From Nocardia concava NBRC 100430 (lineage in GTDB: Bacteria > Actinomycetota > Actinomycetes > Mycobacteriales > Mycobacteriaceae), in the NCBI RefSeq assembly GCF_000308815.1, contig NZ_BAFX01000088.1, positions 1-64,000 of the forward strand: a DNA stretch of 64,000 nucleotides, given 5' to 3'. Positions 22,813 to 30,480 of this stretch are shown here, piece after piece. The translations under genes were made by a program, and so were the position numbers. Under the pieces are notes generated by a model. The model was not told the DNA's origin. It made no database searches and saw only the letters and a list, made by a program, of their open reading frames with translations. Position 1 is the first letter of the stretch, and each line of letters begins with the position of its first letter.

Positions 22813-23991
22813 GTGACGGACAACCATGAGCAGTGGCCGAACCCCTCGGGACCCGCGAATCCCAATCCGCCGCAAGCCAACCCGCCCCAGCCCGCCCACC
22901 CGGACGCCGGGCAGCAGGCTTGGACCAACCTCGACCCCAACCAGCCGGGTTGGAACCGCACCGACCCCACTCAACTGGGCTGGGGCGCAGCGACTCCGAA
23001 CCAGGCGGGTCCGGGGCAAGCCGATCCCACGCAGCTCGGTTGGGGTGCTCCGGTTGCGGGGCAGCAGGGTTGGGGGAATCCGGGGACCGGGGCGCAGCCG
23101 GTCGAGTATCCGCCGTATCAGCCGCAGGGGTATGCGCCGCAGGAGTATCAGGCTCAGGGCTACCAGCCTCAGGGGTATCAGCCGACGCAGCAGTTCTATC
23201 CGGGGCAGCAGCCTGGGGTGGATTTCACTGGGCAGCAACCGGTTCCGGGGTATGGCCAGCCGGGGCCGCCGTCGGGCGGGTCGAATCGCACATGGTTGAT
23301 TGTGGCCGCGGTTATCGGGGTGGTTGTGCTGGTCGGCGGCGGTATCGCGGCCTATGCGCTGACGCGTGACGATTCCGGCGGCACCACCGCCGCGCCGACC
23401 ACCACCGTCAGCGCGGCGCCGACCAGTAAGGCGAGCCCGTCCGGCGGCCCGTCGGGTGCACCGAAGTCCGGCTCCCGCACCGTGGTCGCCCCGTCGCTGG
23501 GTATCAGCTACGACGTCCCCAGCGGCTGGACCATCGCCTCCCCCGCCGAGACCTCGGCCCAGGCCGGCGCCGACGGCTCGGTTCTCGGCTACGGCAAATC
23601 CAGTGAGGGCACCAACTACTGCCCCGGCTCGGCCTACCGCTCCCTGGCCTACGTCGCCCAGGTCGACGGCACCGACCTCGGGGCCGCCGCCACCAAGATG
23701 GCGAAGATCTCCATCGAGGGCGGCTACGACGACCCCACCGGCGGCAAGCCCGGCGCCCCCACCCCGGTCACCACCAAGTCCGGCATCAAGGGTCAGCAGG
23801 TCGAAGCCTCCGGCTCCTGGAAGCCCACCGTCTCCGGCTGCACCACCAACGCCTACTCCGTCTACACCTTCGCCTTCCAAGGCCCCCACAACGCCACCCT
23901 CGCCATGGCCATCCTCGTGGATCGCGGCACCACCGGCGAACTCGCCGCCGACCAGGCCAAACAAATGATCGCCAGCCTCCGCACCTCCTGA
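22813..23991 (+). CDS. Single-pass membrane protein with Pro/Gln-rich cytoplasmic head
   Basis: 392 residues. The first ~155 are low-complexity, rich in Pro, Gln, Gly, Tyr and Asn with repeated short units (LGWGA twice, PQGY and GYxP repeats), a type common in actinobacterial envelope proteins. One transmembrane helix follows (about 160-182, LIVAAVIGVVVLVGGGIAAYAL), then a Thr/Ser/Pro linker and an exported domain of about 180 residues that starts near VVAPSLGISYDVPSGW and contains two Cys (CPGSAYR, SGCTTNAYS). The N-terminal repeats may drive self-association at the membrane. No named domain was recognised. GTG 22813 is the start; the Shine-Dalgarno region is poor. Confidence 0.75.
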   Translation: MTDNHEQWPNPSGPANPNPPQANPPQPAHPDAGQQAWTNLDPNQPGWNRTDPTQLGWGAATPNQAGPGQADPTQLGWGAPVAGQQGWGNPGTGAQPVEYPPYQPQGYAPQEYQAQGYQPQGYQPTQQFYPGQQPGVDFTGQQPVPGYGQPGPPSGGSNRTWLIVAAVIGVVVLVGGGIAAYALTRDDSGGTTAAPTTTVSAAPTSKASPSGGPSGAPKSGSRTVVAPSLGISYDVPSGWTIASPAETSAQAGADGSVLGYGKSSEGTNYCPGSAYRSLAYVAQVDGTDLGAAATKMAKISIEGGYDDPTGGKPGAPTPVTTKSGIKGQQVEASGSWKPTVSGCTTNAYSVYTFAFQGPHNATLAMAILVDRGTTGELAADQAKQMIASLRTS

Positions 23992-24020
23992 GGCGCCGAT
24001 CCGGCGGCGCGGCAGGCAAA

Positions 24021-24026
24021 TAGAAT
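24021..24026 (+). promoter_or_regulatory. -10 hexamer of a leaderless promoter (24033 gene)
   Basis: TAGAAT, then 6 nt, then ATG 24033. Confidence 0.6.
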
Positions 24027-24032
24027 GATCGA

Positions 24033-24380
24033 ATGCCGCTCGTCGAGGTGACCTACAAGCCGGAGCTACCCGATACCGTGTTGCGCGAGTTGGGGGAATG
24101 GCTGCCGCATCTGGTGTCGCTGGCGGTGGAGTGCCCGGAAGAGCCCTACGACGGGGATCTACAGCCCGGGGATGTGGAGATCCGGTTCCGCGAGCTGGGG
24201 AAGTTCGATCGGTCGGGGATGGATCTGGTGATCGAGGTGCGGTCGAAGTACTTCGCGAGCCGGGCGGAGAATCGGCAGGAGCGGTGCGACCGGCTGCTGG
24301 CCGATGTCGAGAAGTTCGTGGACGCGAATATCGGTGTGTACCTGACGCTTCCGGTCGCGGGCTGGGCGCAGAGCGAGTAG
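24033..24380 (+). CDS. Small protein, possible tautomerase-superfamily member
   Basis: 115 residues beginning MPLVEVTYKPEL. Proline in position 2 (position 1 after Met removal) is the catalytic base of the 4-oxalocrotonate tautomerase/CHMI/MIF superfamily; the length, the alternating strand/helix pattern and the SRAENRQERCDRLLADVEKF stretch fit the CHMI/MIF size class. I cannot name a substrate. It is preceded by a good TAGAAT -10 hexamer 6 nt before the ATG. Its stop codon directly abuts the stop of the convergent DedA gene, leaving no room for a separate terminator. The identification rests on Pro2 and size, so a different small alpha/beta protein is possible. Confidence 0.5.
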   Translation: MPLVEVTYKPELPDTVLRELGEWLPHLVSLAVECPEEPYDGDLQPGDVEIRFRELGKFDRSGMDLVIEVRSKYFASRAENRQERCDRLLADVEKFVDANIGVYLTLPVAGWAQSE

Positions 24381-24992
24381 TCAGGACTCGCCGGCGCGGC
24401 GGTGCTGACGCCACTTCCAGTACACGAGGGCCACGACGGCGAGGATCGGGACCACGATCATCAGGTCGGTGTCGATGTGGCGGAGGATGACCGTGAAGGA
24501 TTGGCCGACCAGGTAACCCGCCAGCACCAGCACCGAACCCCAGATGATCGCGCCCGCCGCGCTGGCGAGCACGAAGCGACCGAAAGGCATGGGCGACATA
24601 CCGACCAGCTCCGGGAGCATGGTGCGGAAGAACGTGCTGAATCGGCCCACCAGGATCGCCCAGCCACCGTGGCGTTGCAGGAAATCGCCTGCGCGGGTGA
24701 GGTTATCGCGATATCGGTCGAAGATCGCCCACTGCATCATCCGGGTGCCATAGATCCGCCCGAGCCAATAGCCGATGCTCGCCCCGATCACCGCGGACGC
24801 GATGACCAGCACCAGCACGGTGGCGATACCCAAATGCCCCTGACTCGCGGCCACACCCGCAAGGATGGCCGCGGTGTCACCGGGCACCAGCAGCCCGAAC
24901 ACCATGGCCTCCTCCGCGATCACGAGCAGCGCGACGACCAGATACGTCCAGCCCGCCGGGAAGCTCAGTATTCGCTGCACGACCGAGTCCAT
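24381..24992 (-). CDS. DedA-family membrane protein
   Basis: 203 residues with about five hydrophobic segments. DedA proteins are putative lipid scramblases/flippases, some acting on undecaprenyl phosphate. The family arrangement is visible: an early EEAMVFGLLVPGDTAAILAG re-entrant segment with acidic residues, then GRFSTFFRTMLPELVGMSPMPFGRF, which matches the G-x-R-x(3)-R-x(2)-P pattern with FRTMLPE. I chose ATG 24992 (MDSVVQRILS) because the upstream extension to 25070 is polar and Cys-rich. It is convergent with the small gene at 24033 (stop codons abut) and divergent from the TetR-OYE-SDR operon. Confidence 0.85.
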   Translation of the reverse strand: MDSVVQRILSFPAGWTYLVVALLVIAEEAMVFGLLVPGDTAAILAGVAASQGHLGIATVLVLVIASAVIGASIGYWLGRIYGTRMMQWAIFDRYRDNLTRAGDFLQRHGGWAILVGRFSTFFRTMLPELVGMSPMPFGRFVLASAAGAIIWGSVLVLAGYLVGQSFTVILRHIDTDLMIVVPILAVVALVYWKWRQHRRAGES

Positions 24993-25065
24993 GTCGCTGA
25001 CGCTAACCGTCCACAGCTCACCGCACCGGCCGACACACCCGGTGATCGATAGCCGGTCACAGCCA

Positions 25066-25094
25066 TTCAATCAATGATTGAAATACTGATTGAA
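25066..25094. promoter_or_regulatory. Triple half-site TetR operator
   Basis: TTCAATCA-A-TGATTGAA is a perfect palindrome at 25066-25082, and a third half-site TGATTGAA follows at 25087-25094. It lies just before the TetR gene and covers the TTG at 25090, which argues against that codon as the start. Confidence 0.7.
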
Positions 25095-25104
25095 TCGTGT
25101 TTCG

Positions 25105-25689
25105 ATGCTGGGCATGGTCGAGAAGATGGCGGCGGGAACCCGCGAACGACTGCTCGCGGCGGCGGAGCGATTGCTGTTGACCGAGCCGTATGACGAGGTG
25201 TCGGTGCGGGCGGTCTGCGCGGCGGCGGGCGCGAATCCAGCGGCGGTGCACTACCACTTCGGGTCCAAGGAGGCGTTGGTCGGCGCGCTCATCGAGGATC
25301 GGCTGGGTCCGCTCTGGGCCGAGGGACTGGCGGGGGCGAGCGCCGGGCGGGATTCGGTGCCCGCGGTGGTCGACACCATCCTCGCGCCGTTCCTGGAGCT
25401 GGCAGCGGATCCCTTGGGGCGCTTGCATCTTCGGTTGCTGGCGCGCTTCGTACTGGGGCGGCATCTGACGTCGTGGCGCGGGCCGTGGTTCCGGATGGAT
25501 TCCTGGGCGGCGCTGCTGCCCGAACTCGCGCCCGCCGAGGCCAAGCGCCGCTGGATGCTGGCCTTCGACCTGATCATCATGCGGTTCGGCACACCGGAGC
25601 TCGACAAGCACGGGATGCCCGGACCGGCGCTGACGGCCCTGCGCGACTTCGTGGTGGCCGGGCTCACCGCACCGGGAGAACAACGATGA
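25105..25689 (+). CDS. TetR-family regulator of the OYE/SDR operon
   Basis: 194 residues. Helix-turn-helix around residues 30-50 (VSVRAVCAAAGANPAAVHYHFGSKEALV region), followed by a helical C-terminal domain. Four starts are possible (TTG 25090, ATG 25105, 25114, 25126); the operator covers 25066-25094, so I prefer ATG 25105. Its stop overlaps the next gene in ATGA, showing translational coupling with the OYE-type reductase. The regulator is thus first in the operon it likely represses. Its ligand would be a substrate or product of the downstream reductases; nothing in the sequence names it. Confidence 0.85.
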   Translation: MLGMVEKMAAGTRERLLAAAERLLLTEPYDEVSVRAVCAAAGANPAAVHYHFGSKEALVGALIEDRLGPLWAEGLAGASAGRDSVPAVVDTILAPFLELAADPLGRLHLRLLARFVLGRHLTSWRGPWFRMDSWAALLPELAPAEAKRRWMLAFDLIIMRFGTPELDKHGMPGPALTALRDFVVAGLTAPGEQR

Positions 25690-26885
25690 ACGAGATCTTC
25701 GCACCGGCCAAACTCGGCCCGATCACCGTGCGCAACAGGGTGATCAAGGCCGCCACCTTCGAGGGACGCACCCCGGACGCGCTGGTCACCCCCGAGCTGA
25801 TCGACTTCCACCGGGAGGTCGCGGCGGGCGGGGTGGGCATGACCACGGTCGCCTACTGCGCGGTCGCACCGGGCGGGCGCACCGACCGGCACCAGATCTG
25901 GATGCGACCGGAAGCCGTTGCGGGACTGCGAGAATTGACCGATGCGGTGCACGCGGAGGGCGCGGCGGCCAGTGCCCAGATCGGGCATGCCGGGCCGGTG
26001 GCCAACGCCGCATCCAATCGCGTGCCCGCACTCGCGCCGAGCAAACTGTTCAGCCCACTGAGCATGCAGGCCATGAAGGTCCCCGACGACGCCGAAATCC
26101 GGGAACTCATTGCCGCACACGCGAATGCGGCGCGGCTGGCCGAGCAAGCCGGTTTCGATGCGCTCGAAATCCATTTCGGCCACAACTACCTGGTGAGCTC
26201 GTTCCTGAGCCCGCTGCTCAACCGGCGGCGCGACCGCTGGGGTGGCTCACTGTCCAACCGCGCCCGGCTGGCCCGCGAAATCGCCTGCGCGGTAAAAGAA
26301 GCCGTAGGCGATCGCCTCGCGGTCACCGCGAAACTGAACATGGAGGACGGCCGCCGCGGCGGCCTCACCGTCCCGGAAAGCGTGCAGGTCGCCGCCTGGC
26401 TGGAAGCCGACGGCGCCCTCGATGCCCTCGAACTGACCGCAGGCAGTTCACTTCTCAACCCGATGCTGCTCTTCCACGGCGAAGCACCCCGCAAGGAATT
26501 CGCGCAGGTCCTCCCCGGCCCCGCCCGCCTGGGCTTCCGAGCGGTCGGCCGCGCCTTCCTCAAGGAATACCCGTACCAAGAGGCATTCCTCCTCGAACGT
26601 GCCCGCCACTTCCGCCGCGAACTGACCATGCCCCTGATCCTCCTAGGCGGCATCACCAACCTCGACACCATGAACCTGGCCATGACCGAAGGCTTCGACT
26701 TCGTCGCCATGGGGCGCGCCCTTCTGCATGAGCCGAACCTGTTGCGCCGCATCCAATCCGATGCGAGCACCCGCTCGGCCTGCGTGCACTGCAACAAATG
26801 CATGCCGACCATCTACACCGGAACCCGCTGCGTGTTCCGGCCGGATCCAACCGTCATCGACTTCGATGGCAAGCAGCGCGCGTGA
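25686..26885 (+). CDS. Old-yellow-enzyme-type NADH:flavin oxidoreductase
   Basis: 399 residues, FMN TIM barrel of the OYE/2,4-dienoyl-CoA reductase class but without the C-terminal second domain. Markers are APAKLGPITVRNRVIKAA at the N-terminus, AQIGHAGP, HFGHNYLVSSFLSPLLNRR and GGSLSNRARL. The C-terminal end has a CVHCNKCMPTIYTGTRC cluster of four Cys, which in related dienoyl reductases binds a 4Fe-4S cluster, so this enzyme may be an iron-sulfur flavoprotein. It probably reduces an activated C=C bond. ATG 25686 overlaps the TetR stop by 4 nt; the SDR follows after 17 bp with its own GGAGG. Confidence 0.87.
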   Translation: MNEIFAPAKLGPITVRNRVIKAATFEGRTPDALVTPELIDFHREVAAGGVGMTTVAYCAVAPGGRTDRHQIWMRPEAVAGLRELTDAVHAEGAAASAQIGHAGPVANAASNRVPALAPSKLFSPLSMQAMKVPDDAEIRELIAAHANAARLAEQAGFDALEIHFGHNYLVSSFLSPLLNRRRDRWGGSLSNRARLAREIACAVKEAVGDRLAVTAKLNMEDGRRGGLTVPESVQVAAWLEADGALDALELTAGSSLLNPMLLFHGEAPRKEFAQVLPGPARLGFRAVGRAFLKEYPYQEAFLLERARHFRRELTMPLILLGGITNLDTMNLAMTEGFDFVAMGRALLHEPNLLRRIQSDASTRSACVHCNKCMPTIYTGTRCVFRPDPTVIDFDGKQRA

Positions 26886-26902
26886 AACTGGAGGAAAGAC
26901 CT

Positions 26903-27637
26903 GTGAGCGGACGACTCGAAGGGCGGGTAGCCCTGATCAGCGGTGCGGCGTCGGGGATGGGGGCCTCGCATGCGCGGGCGTTCGTCGCCGAGGGAGCTGC
27001 GGTGGTGATCGGGGATATCGCGGATGAGGCCGGGGCGAAACTGGCCGCCGAACTCGGTGATGCCGCCGTATTCATCCACCTCGATGTCACGAGCCTCCTG
27101 AACTGGCAGGCGGCGGTGGCCACGGCGGTGGAGCGGTTCGGGAAGCTGGATGTGCTGGTCAACAATGCGGGGATTCTGGACGGCGGGCCGCTGGGGATCT
27201 ATACCGAAGAGCAGTGGAACAGAACGCTTTCCATCAATCTCACCGGGCCGTTCCTGGGGTTGACCGCCGCGCGTGATGCGCTGGTGGCATCCCGGTCGGC
27301 GTCGGTGGTGAACATCTCCTCGGCCGCCGGGATCCAGGGCGTGCCGGGCCTACATGCCTACACCGCATCGAAATTCGGTGTGCGAGGCCTGACGAAGTCG
27401 GCGGCGCTGGAGCTGGCACCGCATGGCGTCCGCGTGAATTCCGTTCACCCGGGCGGGATTCTGACCCCGATGATCGGCGCACCCGAGGGCACGACCGTCG
27501 ACCGCGGTGAGAACACCCTCAAACGGTGCGGCCTGCCCGAGGAGGTCACCCCGCTCGTCGTCTTCCTCGCCAGCCACGAGTCGAGCTACTGCACCGGCAG
27601 CGAGTTCCTCGTCGACGGTGGCATGACCGCCGGCTGA
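26903..27637 (+). CDS. Short-chain dehydrogenase/reductase
   Basis: 244 residues, classical SDR. The NAD(P)-binding GAASGMGASH motif lies at the N-terminus with Asp42-type acidic residue (GDIAD), suggesting NAD preference; NNAG, a Ser in NISSAAG and the YTASK catalytic pair follow, then PGGILTPM. C-terminal DGGMTAG is usual. It resembles 3-alpha/20-beta-hydroxysteroid dehydrogenases in pattern, but that is a broad group. GTG 26903 has GGAGG ten bases before. It is the last gene of TetR-OYE-SDR and ends just before a long palindrome. Together the two reductases could convert an enone to a saturated alcohol or run the reverse. Confidence 0.87.
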   Translation: MSGRLEGRVALISGAASGMGASHARAFVAEGAAVVIGDIADEAGAKLAAELGDAAVFIHLDVTSLLNWQAAVATAVERFGKLDVLVNNAGILDGGPLGIYTEEQWNRTLSINLTGPFLGLTAARDALVASRSASVVNISSAAGIQGVPGLHAYTASKFGVRGLTKSAALELAPHGVRVNSVHPGGILTPMIGAPEGTTVDRGENTLKRCGLPEEVTPLVVFLASHESSYCTGSEFLVDGGMTAG

Positions 27638-27641
27638 CAGC

Positions 27642-27716
27642 CCATCGAGCGGCACATCCTGGAGGGGATTTGTCCGGTACTTCCGGAATCGGCCTCCAGG
27701 GTGTGCCGCTCGATGG
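27642..27716. repeat. Long palindromic element, copy 2 (convergent SDR/aminotransferase)
   Basis: 24-bp arms 27642-27665 and 27693-27716 with one G-T pair; core GAGCGGCACA and TGTGCCGCTC. The loop holds GGGGATTTGTCCG and a small CCGG/CCGG hairpin. It lies 4 bp after one stop and 2 bp before the other, so it likely acts as the shared terminator. Confidence 0.8.
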
Positions 27717-27718
27717 AA

Positions 27719-28930
27719 CTACTGCTTGTACGTGGCGAGGAAGCGGCCGATGCGTTCGATGATCGCCTCCAGTTCGTCGGCGTGGGGCAGGGTCACGATG
27801 CGGAAGTGGTCGGGGCGGGGCCAGTTGAAGCCGGTGCCCTGGACGATGTGGATCTTCTCGCGCAGGAGCAGGTCCAGGACGAACTGTTCGTCGTCGTGGA
27901 TCTGGTACATGTCCAGGTCGATGCGGGGGAAGACGTAGAGCGAGCCCTTGGGCTTCACGCAGCTGACGCCCGGGATCGCGTTAAGGGTCTCCCACGCGCG
28001 ATCGCGCTGCTCGCGCAGGCGGCCGCCGGGCAGGGTGAGGTCGTAGATGCTCTGGTGTCCGCCGAGGGCGGCCTGAATGGCCTGCTGCGCAGGGACATTC
28101 GCGCACAGGCGGAGGCCGGCCAGCATGGTCAGGCCCTCGAGGTAGTTCTCGGCGTGCTCCACCGGGCCCGAGACCACCAGCCAGCCGCCGCGGAATCCGG
28201 CGGCGCGGTAGGACTTGGAGAGCCCGGAGAAGGTGAGGCACAACAGATCCGGGGCCAGCGAGGCAGTGGCGGTGTGGGTGAGGCCGTCGTAGAGGATCTT
28301 GTCGTAGATCTCGTCGGAGAACACCACCAGGTTGTGGCGGCGCGCGATCTCGAGCATCTCGCGCAGCACGTCGGGGGTGTAGACCGCGCCGGTGGGGTTG
28401 TTCGGGTTGATGATCACCAGCGCGCGGGTACGGTCGGTGATCTTGGATTCGATATCGGCGAGGTCCGGCATCCAGTCCGCGCCCTCGTCACAGATGTAGT
28501 GCACGGGGCGGCCGCCGTTGAGCGCGGTGGAGGCGGTCCAGAGCGGGAAATCCGGTGCGGGAACGAGGACTTCGTCGCCGTTCTCCAGCAGCGCGGTCAT
28601 GGCCATCATGATGAGTTCGGAGACGCCGTTGCCCAGGAAGACCTGTTCGACGTCGACCTCGGCGAGCCCGAGCGTCTGGTAGTACTGCACCACCGCGCGC
28701 CGGGCCGACAGCAGACCCTTCGAGGTGGAGTAGCCGCTCGACATCGGCAGGTTGCGGACCATGTCCTGCAGCAGTTCCGCCGGCGCCTCGAAACCGAAGG
28801 GCAGGGGGTTGCCCGTATTGAGCTTCACGACGTGATGCCCCTCGGCTTCCAGCCGTGCGGCATGCTCGGCGACGGGCCCGCGGATCTCGTAGGACACGCC
28901 CGCCAGCTTGCTCGACTGCTTCACCTGCAT
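27719..28930 (-). CDS. Alanine-type aminotransferase (PLP, fold type I)
   Basis: 403 residues, close in sequence pattern to E. coli AlaA and M. tuberculosis AspC (Rv0337c), which make alanine from pyruvate and glutamate. The PLP lysine is in SGLSKSYRAAGFRGG, the Asn/Asp contacts are in IINPNNPTGAVY and VVFSDEIYDKILYD, and the N-terminal GNPLPFGF loop is typical. The open frame reaches 29680 but the ATG at 28930 (MQVKQSSKLAG) is the family start, with AGAAGGGG upstream. It is divergent from an HxlR-type regulator across 93 bp that contain two palindromes, so its expression probably depends on that regulator. Confidence 0.92.
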   Translation of the reverse strand: MQVKQSSKLAGVSYEIRGPVAEHAARLEAEGHHVVKLNTGNPLPFGFEAPAELLQDMVRNLPMSSGYSTSKGLLSARRAVVQYYQTLGLAEVDVEQVFLGNGVSELIMMAMTALLENGDEVLVPAPDFPLWTASTALNGGRPVHYICDEGADWMPDLADIESKITDRTRALVIINPNNPTGAVYTPDVLREMLEIARRHNLVVFSDEIYDKILYDGLTHTATASLAPDLLCLTFSGLSKSYRAAGFRGGWLVVSGPVEHAENYLEGLTMLAGLRLCANVPAQQAIQAALGGHQSIYDLTLPGGRLREQRDRAWETLNAIPGVSCVKPKGSLYVFPRIDLDMYQIHDDEQFVLDLLLREKIHIVQGTGFNWPRPDHFRIVTLPHADELEAIIERIGRFLATYKQ

Positions 28931-28966
28931 GAACGACCCCTTCTCGGTGTGGTTGCCGCACACTCT

Positions 28967-28983
28967 ACTTGGAATTTCCAAGT
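28967..28983. promoter_or_regulatory. Operator palindrome 1 (aminotransferase/HxlR)
   Basis: ACTTGGAATTTCCAAGT, perfect 8-bp arms around a single T, 37 bp upstream of the aminotransferase start in the divergent promoter region. Confidence 0.65.
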
Positions 28984-28998
28984 TTGCACTTTGTTTTT

Positions 28999-29010
28999 CC
29001 AAGTTCTTGG
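28999..29010. promoter_or_regulatory. Operator palindrome 2 (aminotransferase/HxlR)
   Basis: CCAAG-TT-CTTGG, sharing the CCAAGT core with palindrome 1 and ending one base before the -10 hexamer of the HxlR gene. Confidence 0.6.
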
Positions 29011-29011
29011 T

Positions 29012-29017
29012 TACAGT
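29012..29017 (+). promoter_or_regulatory. -10 hexamer of a leaderless promoter (HxlR gene)
   Basis: TACAGT, then 6 nt, then GTG 29024. Palindrome 2 abuts it, a layout for autorepression. Confidence 0.6.
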
Positions 29018-29023
29018 GGGGTC

Positions 29024-29635
29024 GTGCCACGTCGAAGCTACGACCACTACTGCACCGTCAGCCGCGCCCTCGATATCGTCGGCGACCGATGGAACCTGTT
29101 GGTGGTCCGCGAATTGTGTTCGGGCCCGCGCCGATACAGCGATCTGTTCGCCGACCTGCCCGGCATCAGCACCGACGTCCTGGCCGCCCGGCTCAAGGAC
29201 CTCGAACGTGACGGAATCCTCACCAAGCGCCGCACCGGCCCCCGCGCCGGCCCCCGCGCCGGCACCGCCCTCTACGAGCTCACCGAATCCGGCGCCGCCT
29301 TGCGCCCGGTCCTCGACTCGCTTTCCGTCTGGGGGGCAGGACAACTCGGCGATCAGCGCCCCACCGACGCCGTCCGCGCGCACTGGTTCGCTCTCCCCCT
29401 CGGCCACGCCGTCGCCGCCCACCTCACCACCGGCACCGTCACCATCCGCATCGGTGATACCGCCTTCCACTACGTGATCACCGAAACCGGCCTCACCCAC
29501 CACGACGGCCCGGCCACCGCGCCCGACCTCGAGCTCCGCCTCGACCTGGCCACCGCGAGCGAGATCGCCACGGGCACACGCACACTCGCCGAGGTGCTCG
29601 GGGAGACCTCGGACCCGGGGCAATCGGTCGCCTGA
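29024..29635 (+). CDS. HxlR-family winged-helix regulator with SCP2-like C-terminus
   Basis: 203 residues. The first ~100 residues are an HxlR/MarR-like winged helix (CTVSRALDIVGDRWNLLVV opening, RELCSGPRRYSDLFADLPGIS, LAARLKDLERDGIL). A GPRAGPRAG repeat interrupts the wing. The C-terminal ~90 residues (VRAHWFALPLGHAVAAHL to LEVLGE) look like the sterol-carrier/SCP2-like fold often fused to this regulator type, which may bind a hydrophobic ligand. The start GTG 29024 is fixed by the -10 hexamer; the much longer open frame from 27701 is antisense to the aminotransferase. It probably controls itself and the aminotransferase through the two palindromes. Confidence 0.85.
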   Translation: MPRRSYDHYCTVSRALDIVGDRWNLLVVRELCSGPRRYSDLFADLPGISTDVLAARLKDLERDGILTKRRTGPRAGPRAGTALYELTESGAALRPVLDSLSVWGAGQLGDQRPTDAVRAHWFALPLGHAVAAHLTTGTVTIRIGDTAFHYVITETGLTHHDGPATAPDLELRLDLATASEIATGTRTLAEVLGETSDPGQSVA

Positions 29636-29784
29636 CCGCGGCGCGGCGGGATCCGGCCGCGACGCGGCAGGTGGATTCACCCTCGGCGCGGCGGAAGGGC
29701 GCGGGCGCCGCGCGGCTCGGGCGCGGCGTCGGGTGGCGTCGGTAGCATCGGCTGGGTTGTGGCCATCCGATCGAGGAGGAATGC

Positions 29785-30471
29785 GTGACCAGCGAGAATG
29801 CCAACGGCACGATCACGATGATCGGATCCGGCAGTGCCAGTGCGACGCCCGACATCATGCGGGTGTCGATCTCGGTGGAGACGCGGGCCGAGACCGTGGC
29901 GGCGGCCTACGCGCGGGCCGGGGAGCGGGCCGATGCGGTGATCGGGTCGCTGCGGGGCGACGGGGTGCAGGGACGCGATATCAATACCAGCGGGCTCACC
30001 GTGCGGGCGGAAACCGTGTGGACGGACGGGAATCGGGAACAGCTCGTCGGATACATCGCGGGGACCTCGCTGACGGTCACCCTGCGTGACATCGCCGCAC
30101 CCGACGGGGAGGCGAAGTCCGATGCCGAGGGCGGGCCCGCCGCGATCATCGCGCACGCGGTGGATGCCGGAGGGGACGATGTGCGGCTGGGCGGGCTGAC
30201 CCTGACGGTCGCCGACGAGGAGACCCTCACGGTCCGCGCCCGCGATGCGGCCTGGGATCACGCGCTCGGCAAGGCCGAACAGTACGTCCACCGTGCGGGC
30301 CGCAAACTCGGCCCGGTCATCGAGATCACCGAGAGCATCTCCGATCCCGTCCCCCAACCCCGCATCGCGTTCGCCGCCGAAAAGATGTCGGCGCCCGGCG
30401 GCTCGGTGCCCGTCCAGCTCGGCGAAACCGAACTCTCCGCCAGTATCCGAGTCACCTGGCAACTCAACTGA
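29785..30471 (+). CDS. SIMPL-domain (DUF541) protein
   Basis: 228 residues, one SIMPL domain from about 8 to 225, beginning TITMIGSGSASATPDIMRVSISVE and ending with the SASIRVTWQL strand. SIMPL proteins are widespread; some are periplasmic or act in oxidative-stress and signalling complexes, but their biochemistry is unsettled. No signal peptide is seen here (the N-terminus is MTSENANGT), so it is likely cytoplasmic, unlike many Gram-negative relatives. GTG 29785 follows GAGGAGG by 5 nt. It stands alone between the HxlR gene and the convergent unknown gene at 30481. Confidence 0.85.
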   Translation: MTSENANGTITMIGSGSASATPDIMRVSISVETRAETVAAAYARAGERADAVIGSLRGDGVQGRDINTSGLTVRAETVWTDGNREQLVGYIAGTSLTVTLRDIAAPDGEAKSDAEGGPAAIIAHAVDAGGDDVRLGGLTLTVADEETLTVRARDAAWDHALGKAEQYVHRAGRKLGPVIEITESISDPVPQPRIAFAAEKMSAPGGSVPVQLGETELSASIRVTWQLN

Positions 30472-30480
30472 TCGCGAGCT

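Noticed and set aside
27719..29680. A minus-strand frame of 653 codons joining HxlR antisense to the aminotransferase
   Set aside because: The extension beyond 28930 lacks homology, overlaps a well supported HxlR gene and crosses the operator region.
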